A stretch of 64,000 nucleotides of DNA from Aporhodopirellula aestuarii (GTDB taxonomy: Bacteria > Planctomycetota > Planctomycetia > Pirellulales > Pirellulaceae): assembly GCF_023701485.1 (NCBI RefSeq), contig NZ_JAMQBK010000036.1, forward strand, positions 1-64,000, in the 5' to 3' direction. The notes below the pieces were generated by a model that was given only the letters and a program-made list of their open reading frames with translations, was not told the DNA's origin and did not search any database. A program made the position numbers and the translations under genes. This document shows positions 61,029 through 64,000 of this stretch, piece by piece. Positions within the stretch are counted from its first letter, which is position 1, and each line of letters begins with the position of its first letter.

Positions 61029-62072
61029 ATGATCGACTTGCGAAGTGACACTGTCACCCGACCCACCGCAGAGATGCGGCGAGCCATGGCCAACGCGATC
61101 GTTGGTGACGGCGTCATCGACATCGACCCCACGGTCGATCAACTCGAACGTGAGACGGCGGCGTTGCTCGGCAAGCCGGCGGCGTTGTTCATGCCCAGCG
61201 GCACGATGGCCAATCAGATCGGTGTGCGGGTGCATTGCGAACGTGGCAGTGAGTTTTTGTGTGAAGCGGATTGTCATATCTATCACTACGAACAAGGTGC
61301 CTTTGCGCAATTGTCGGGGCTCGTCGCCCATACCATTGCGGGCGATTGTGGCGTGCTCGGTGTGGAGCACTTGGTCGGTACGATCCGCCCCGAAAATGAT
61401 CACATGGTCCGGACCCGGTTACTGTGTTTGGAGAACACCCACAACCGCTGGGGTGGCCGGGTGATCCCTCAAGAAGAGATCGACGCGGCTTGTTTGTGGG
61501 CTCACGAACATTCCTTGAAAACACACCTCGATGGTGCACGGATTTGGAACGCTTCCGCCGCAACGGGAATCGACGTCGCCCGCATGGTCGCGCCGTTTGA
61601 TTCGGTCAGTGTGTGTTTTAGCAAAGGACTCGGGGCGCCGGTCGGTTCGGCTTTGGTCGGTTCGCAAGCGTTTATTGAGGAGGCGCGGCGGGCGCGTAAG
61701 TTATTTGGAGGTGCCATGCGCCAGGCGGGAATCATCGCAGCCGGTGCGTTGCACGCGATCCACAATCATCGTGCACGCTTGCACTTCGATCATGAAGCGG
61801 CCCAGCAACTCGCCTACACCGCCTCATTGTTGCCTGCCCTTTCGATCCGAGGCGGACGTGTCGACACGAACATCGTCGTCTTGGACATTGATCCGTTGTG
61901 GGGGACGGCTGCCGAGATGCAATCGCGTCTGTTTGCATCGGGAGTCGATTGTTTCGCGATTGGTGAACAGGCGATTCGATTCGTCACGCACTTGGACGTC
62001 ACGCCGGAACAGGTGCAGCGTGCGTGTCGCATTCTGCATGAGGTGATGGCGATGGCGGGCAGCGTTCGGTAA
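61029..62072 (+). CDS. ltaE: Low-specificity threonine aldolase
   Basis: 347 residues from the ATG at 61029 (MIDLRSDTVTRPT, the usual family start). It is a PLP fold-type I enzyme: 'LFMPSGTMANQIGV' begins the cofactor cradle, 'LCLENTHNRWGGRVIP' and 'THLDGARIWNA' hold the PLP-binding Asp and Arg, and Lys199 in 'SVCFSKGLGAPVGSAL' forms the Schiff base. 'RRARKLFGGAMRQAGIIAAGAL' is also typical. It cleaves L-threonine or L-allo-threonine to glycine and acetaldehyde. The same signatures cover phenylserine aldolases, so exact specificity is open. It is divergent from hisD. Confidence 0.95.
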   Translation: MIDLRSDTVTRPTAEMRRAMANAIVGDGVIDIDPTVDQLERETAALLGKPAALFMPSGTMANQIGVRVHCERGSEFLCEADCHIYHYEQGAFAQLSGLVAHTIAGDCGVLGVEHLVGTIRPENDHMVRTRLLCLENTHNRWGGRVIPQEEIDAACLWAHEHSLKTHLDGARIWNASAATGIDVARMVAPFDSVSVCFSKGLGAPVGSALVGSQAFIEEARRARKLFGGAMRQAGIIAAGALHAIHNHRARLHFDHEAAQQLAYTASLLPALSIRGGRVDTNIVVLDIDPLWGTAAEMQSRLFASGVDCFAIGEQAIRFVTHLDVTPEQVQRACRILHEVMAMAGSVR

Positions 62073-62159
62073 CGATCGGAAACGACCGATTGAATCGCCT
62101 GAGAGCGGGAACCTGCCCTGCCGACGTGTCGAGCCATGCCCGAGCAACGCCGCCGACCG

Positions 62160-63572
62160 TTAGGTTTCGTAATGAATTTTGCCGTGTTTTTGCGAGCGGC
62201 TGATTTTGTCGAGGCTGTACAGTCCCGCCAAAATAAATTCGACGCAGGAGGCACGCATCGCTTCGTTTTCGCTAGCGTTGACCTCAAATGCCCGGTCCCA
62301 AGCAGGCGGGACATGCTGCAATCGCTCAGCATACAGACGGCTGGGTAAGAGATCGCCAACTTCGACCCGCACGCCGCCGCGGAAAATCTCAGCGATTTCA
62401 GCCAGGCCGTGTTCTTCGATGTATTCGCTGAACACGATCTGGATTGCTTCGGCGATCACGTTGTCGAGGACCTGCCGCTCACTCATCTGGTGTGTCCCCA
62501 TTAGGTCCAGTTCGAGTTTGCCGAGCGAGCTGGCGTAGAGGTGTCCCAGGTCGCTGATCCGCGGCACGGCAGGAGACTCGCCATGAACGATGCCACGCTG
62601 GCGGGCCGAGGCGACGATGGTTCGGAAGTTCGCCAACGAGAAGCGAGCCGAAACCCCGGAGGCTTGGTCGATGTATTTGCTGTGACGAGCCCGGTTCGTG
62701 ATCTCTTCGATGATCTGATACATAAACAGCGGCACGTGGACCGGATAATCACCGCCGAGGTCGTTGCCGATTTCTTGTTGCAGAATCTCGATGCCCTGAT
62801 GGCGTTCACGCGGGTAGTGCGTTTGTACGATCGTGCCGATGCGGTCCTTCAGCTGGGGAATGACCTTGCCGCTGCGGTTGTACGTGGCCGGGTTTGCCGA
62901 GAACAGGATCATCACGTCGACGTCAAAGCGGATCGGATAACCGCGGATCTGCACGTCTCGTTCTTCGAGAATGTTGAACAGGCCGACTTGGACGAGGTCG
63001 TCGAGTTCTGGCAATTCGTTCATCGCAAAAATGCCGCGATGCATCCGTGGGATCAATCCAAACGAGAGTGCTTCCTCGGCGCTCATGCTGACCCCTCCCG
63101 TCAGTTTGGCGGGATCGATCTCGCCGATGATGTCGGCGAATTTGGTGCCGGGGCTGAGTCGCTCGGCGTAGCGTTCGTGGCGGGGCCACCACGCGATCGC
63201 GATGTCTTCGGGGGCGTGTTGTTCGACGAGTCGCCGGCCGAGCGACGTGATCGGCGCGAGCGGATCTTCGTGGAGCGGCAGCTCAGGATGGTCGATGTAG
63301 GGGACAAACGGGTCGAGGAATTGAACGAGCTGTCGCATCAGCCGGCTCTTGGCTTGGCCTTTTTCCCCGAGGAACAGCATGTCGTGGCCGGCCAACAGCG
63401 CCAGGTTGATTTCGGGGATCACCGTGTCTTCGTAGCCGACGATTCCCGGATAGAGTTCCTCGCCGGCGGCTAGCATCCGAGAGAAATTATCACGGATTTC
63501 CTGTTTGACGGTTCTGGATTTCCAGCCTTGGCTGAGCAGATCGCGGAGATTGTTGGCAGCCGGGGGGGCCAT
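62160..63572 (-). CDS. MoxR/ChlI-type AAA+ ATPase
   Basis: 470 residues from the ATG at 63572. The AAA+ core resembles magnesium-chelatase subunit I: Walker A GEKGQAKS in '[21 protein letters not shown]', a long pre-sensor insert, then '[68 protein letters not shown]'. The Walker B acidic pair is Asn-Glu rather than Asp-Glu; I recall the same 'NELP' form in close relatives. '[18 protein letters not shown]' and later '[26 protein letters not shown]' are C-terminal helices. MoxR-type ATPases act as chaperones that insert metals or activate partner proteins with VWA domains. No VWA gene is seen here, though the downstream neighbour is cut off by nothing and is ltaE, convergent. The partner is unknown. 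Confidence 0.9.
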   Translation of the reverse strand: MAPPAANNLRDLLSQGWKSRTVKQEIRDNFSRMLAAGEELYPGIVGYEDTVIPEINLALLAGHDMLFLGEKGQAKSRLMRQLVQFLDPFVPYIDHPELPLHEDPLAPITSLGRRLVEQHAPEDIAIAWWPRHERYAERLSPGTKFADIIGEIDPAKLTGGVSMSAEEALSFGLIPRMHRGIFAMNELPELDDLVQVGLFNILEERDVQIRGYPIRFDVDVMILFSANPATYNRSGKVIPQLKDRIGTIVQTHYPRERHQGIEILQQEIGNDLGGDYPVHVPLFMYQIIEEITNRARHSKYIDQASGVSARFSLANFRTIVASARQRGIVHGESPAVPRISDLGHLYASSLGKLELDLMGTHQMSERQVLDNVIAEAIQIVFSEYIEEHGLAEIAEIFRGGVRVEVGDLLPSRLYAERLQHVPPAWDRAFEVNASENEAMRASCVEFILAGLYSLDKISRSQKHGKIHYET

Positions 63573-63846
63573 GGTAGTGGTCACGGGGCGGTCTCGATGA
63601 AGATATGCGAACTGGATCGGATGAATGGTGGGCGGCCGGGAGGCTGCCAACGGCATCTTACCGGATCGCCTAGGTCGGACCTGACGGCTCAGGTCGTTTC
63701 CGCGAATGTCAGTTTTGCGTCTGGTCAAATTTAGGCAAACCAAAATGGGAGACGCTGCGTAGCTTCGAGACCTCCGGTTTCGCGAACATGAATCGCGAAG
63801 AGTACCTTATTTACTGCAATCTTCCCCTCGTTTTGAGTTGCCGAGC

Positions 63847-64000
63847 ATGATCGCTGGCTTGACTGATGCCTTTTCGTCCGTGTCTCTGGGCCGGGGACAA
63901 TCGATTTCACTAGTGGATTCGCTGTCGACCGGTTCGTTGGACTCGTTCTTGATCCTTGGCCAGATGGGCAAATGGATGCCCACGTTTGCGACGCCGATTT
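63847..64000 (+). CDS. Start of an unidentified gene, cut by the window edge
   Basis: An open frame from the ATG at 63847 runs 51 codons to the right edge: it begins MIAGLTDAFSSVSLGRG and reaches 'FLILGQMGKWMPTFATPI'. It is divergent from the MoxR-like ATPase gene, about 275 bases away. The visible part is too short for a family call. The last 20 residues are moderately hydrophobic and might open a membrane segment. Confidence that this is a real start is moderate because coding continues in frame to the edge and the position suits a divergent gene. Confidence 0.45.
   Translation, partial: MIAGLTDAFSSVSLGRGQSISLVDSLSTGSLDSFLILGQMGKWMPTFATPI

Noticed and set aside
1-64000. tRNA, rRNA, CRISPR arrays, insertion sequences and prophage genes.
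   Set aside because: Looked for by eye in intergenic regions and among proteins; none seen. A dedicated RNA search was not possible.

Overview
The window looks like a chromosomal segment of a planctomycete, most probably Pirellulaceae (Rhodopirellula-like). Supporting signs are a giant secreted protein with a LEPR-XLL-like N-terminal motif, GEVED, PPC and VNDAP-type repeats, two secreted sulfatases, a DUF1598 protein, an SHD1-domain protein, an 'NPYQTP' C-terminal signature, moderately high GC and few Shine-Dalgarno sequences. I found no tRNA, rRNA, CRISPR array, phage or insertion sequence. This is from reading alone; no database search was run.

Layout. 1-13571 (minus) is the first 4523 codons of one uninterrupted giant surface or secreted protein that runs off the window. 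Divergent from it is a four-gene pseudopilin cluster (gspG, H, I, J-like; 14142-17005). Then come ribBA with a small coupled gene, a convergent uvrD/pcrA helicase, an SHD1-domain secreted protein overlapping guaB, and a divergent ftsK.

28.2-33 kb is the most interesting stretch. A sigma-54 activator of the NtrC type is translationally coupled to a histidine phosphotransfer (HPt) protein. On one side is a 112-residue gene behind a GG-N10-GC sigma-54-type promoter. On the other is a five-gene operon of small CsbD/DUF883/holin-X-like membrane proteins, also behind a good sigma-54-type promoter. Together they suggest a local phosphorelay-controlled envelope-stress regulon not obviously described before. 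No sensor kinase lies nearby.

33-49 kb holds a degenerate ketoacyl synthase (catalytic Cys replaced by Glu and second His by Asn in an ungapped reading), a sulfatase, an NhaC-type antiporter, leuS, a secreted protein that is 22% cysteine with an 8-residue tandem repeat, a membrane-anchored leucine-rich-repeat protein, a large TPR-like secreted protein, a second sulfatase and nagB. The sulfatases and nagB fit use of sulfated amino-sugar polymers.

49-64 kb is mostly housekeeping: a small membrane protein coupled to cimA, valS with an extra four-cysteine insertion, a membrane protein, a DUF1598 protein, an acidic conserved protein, hisD, a threonine aldolase, a MoxR/ChlI-type AAA ATPase, and the start of another gene at the right edge.
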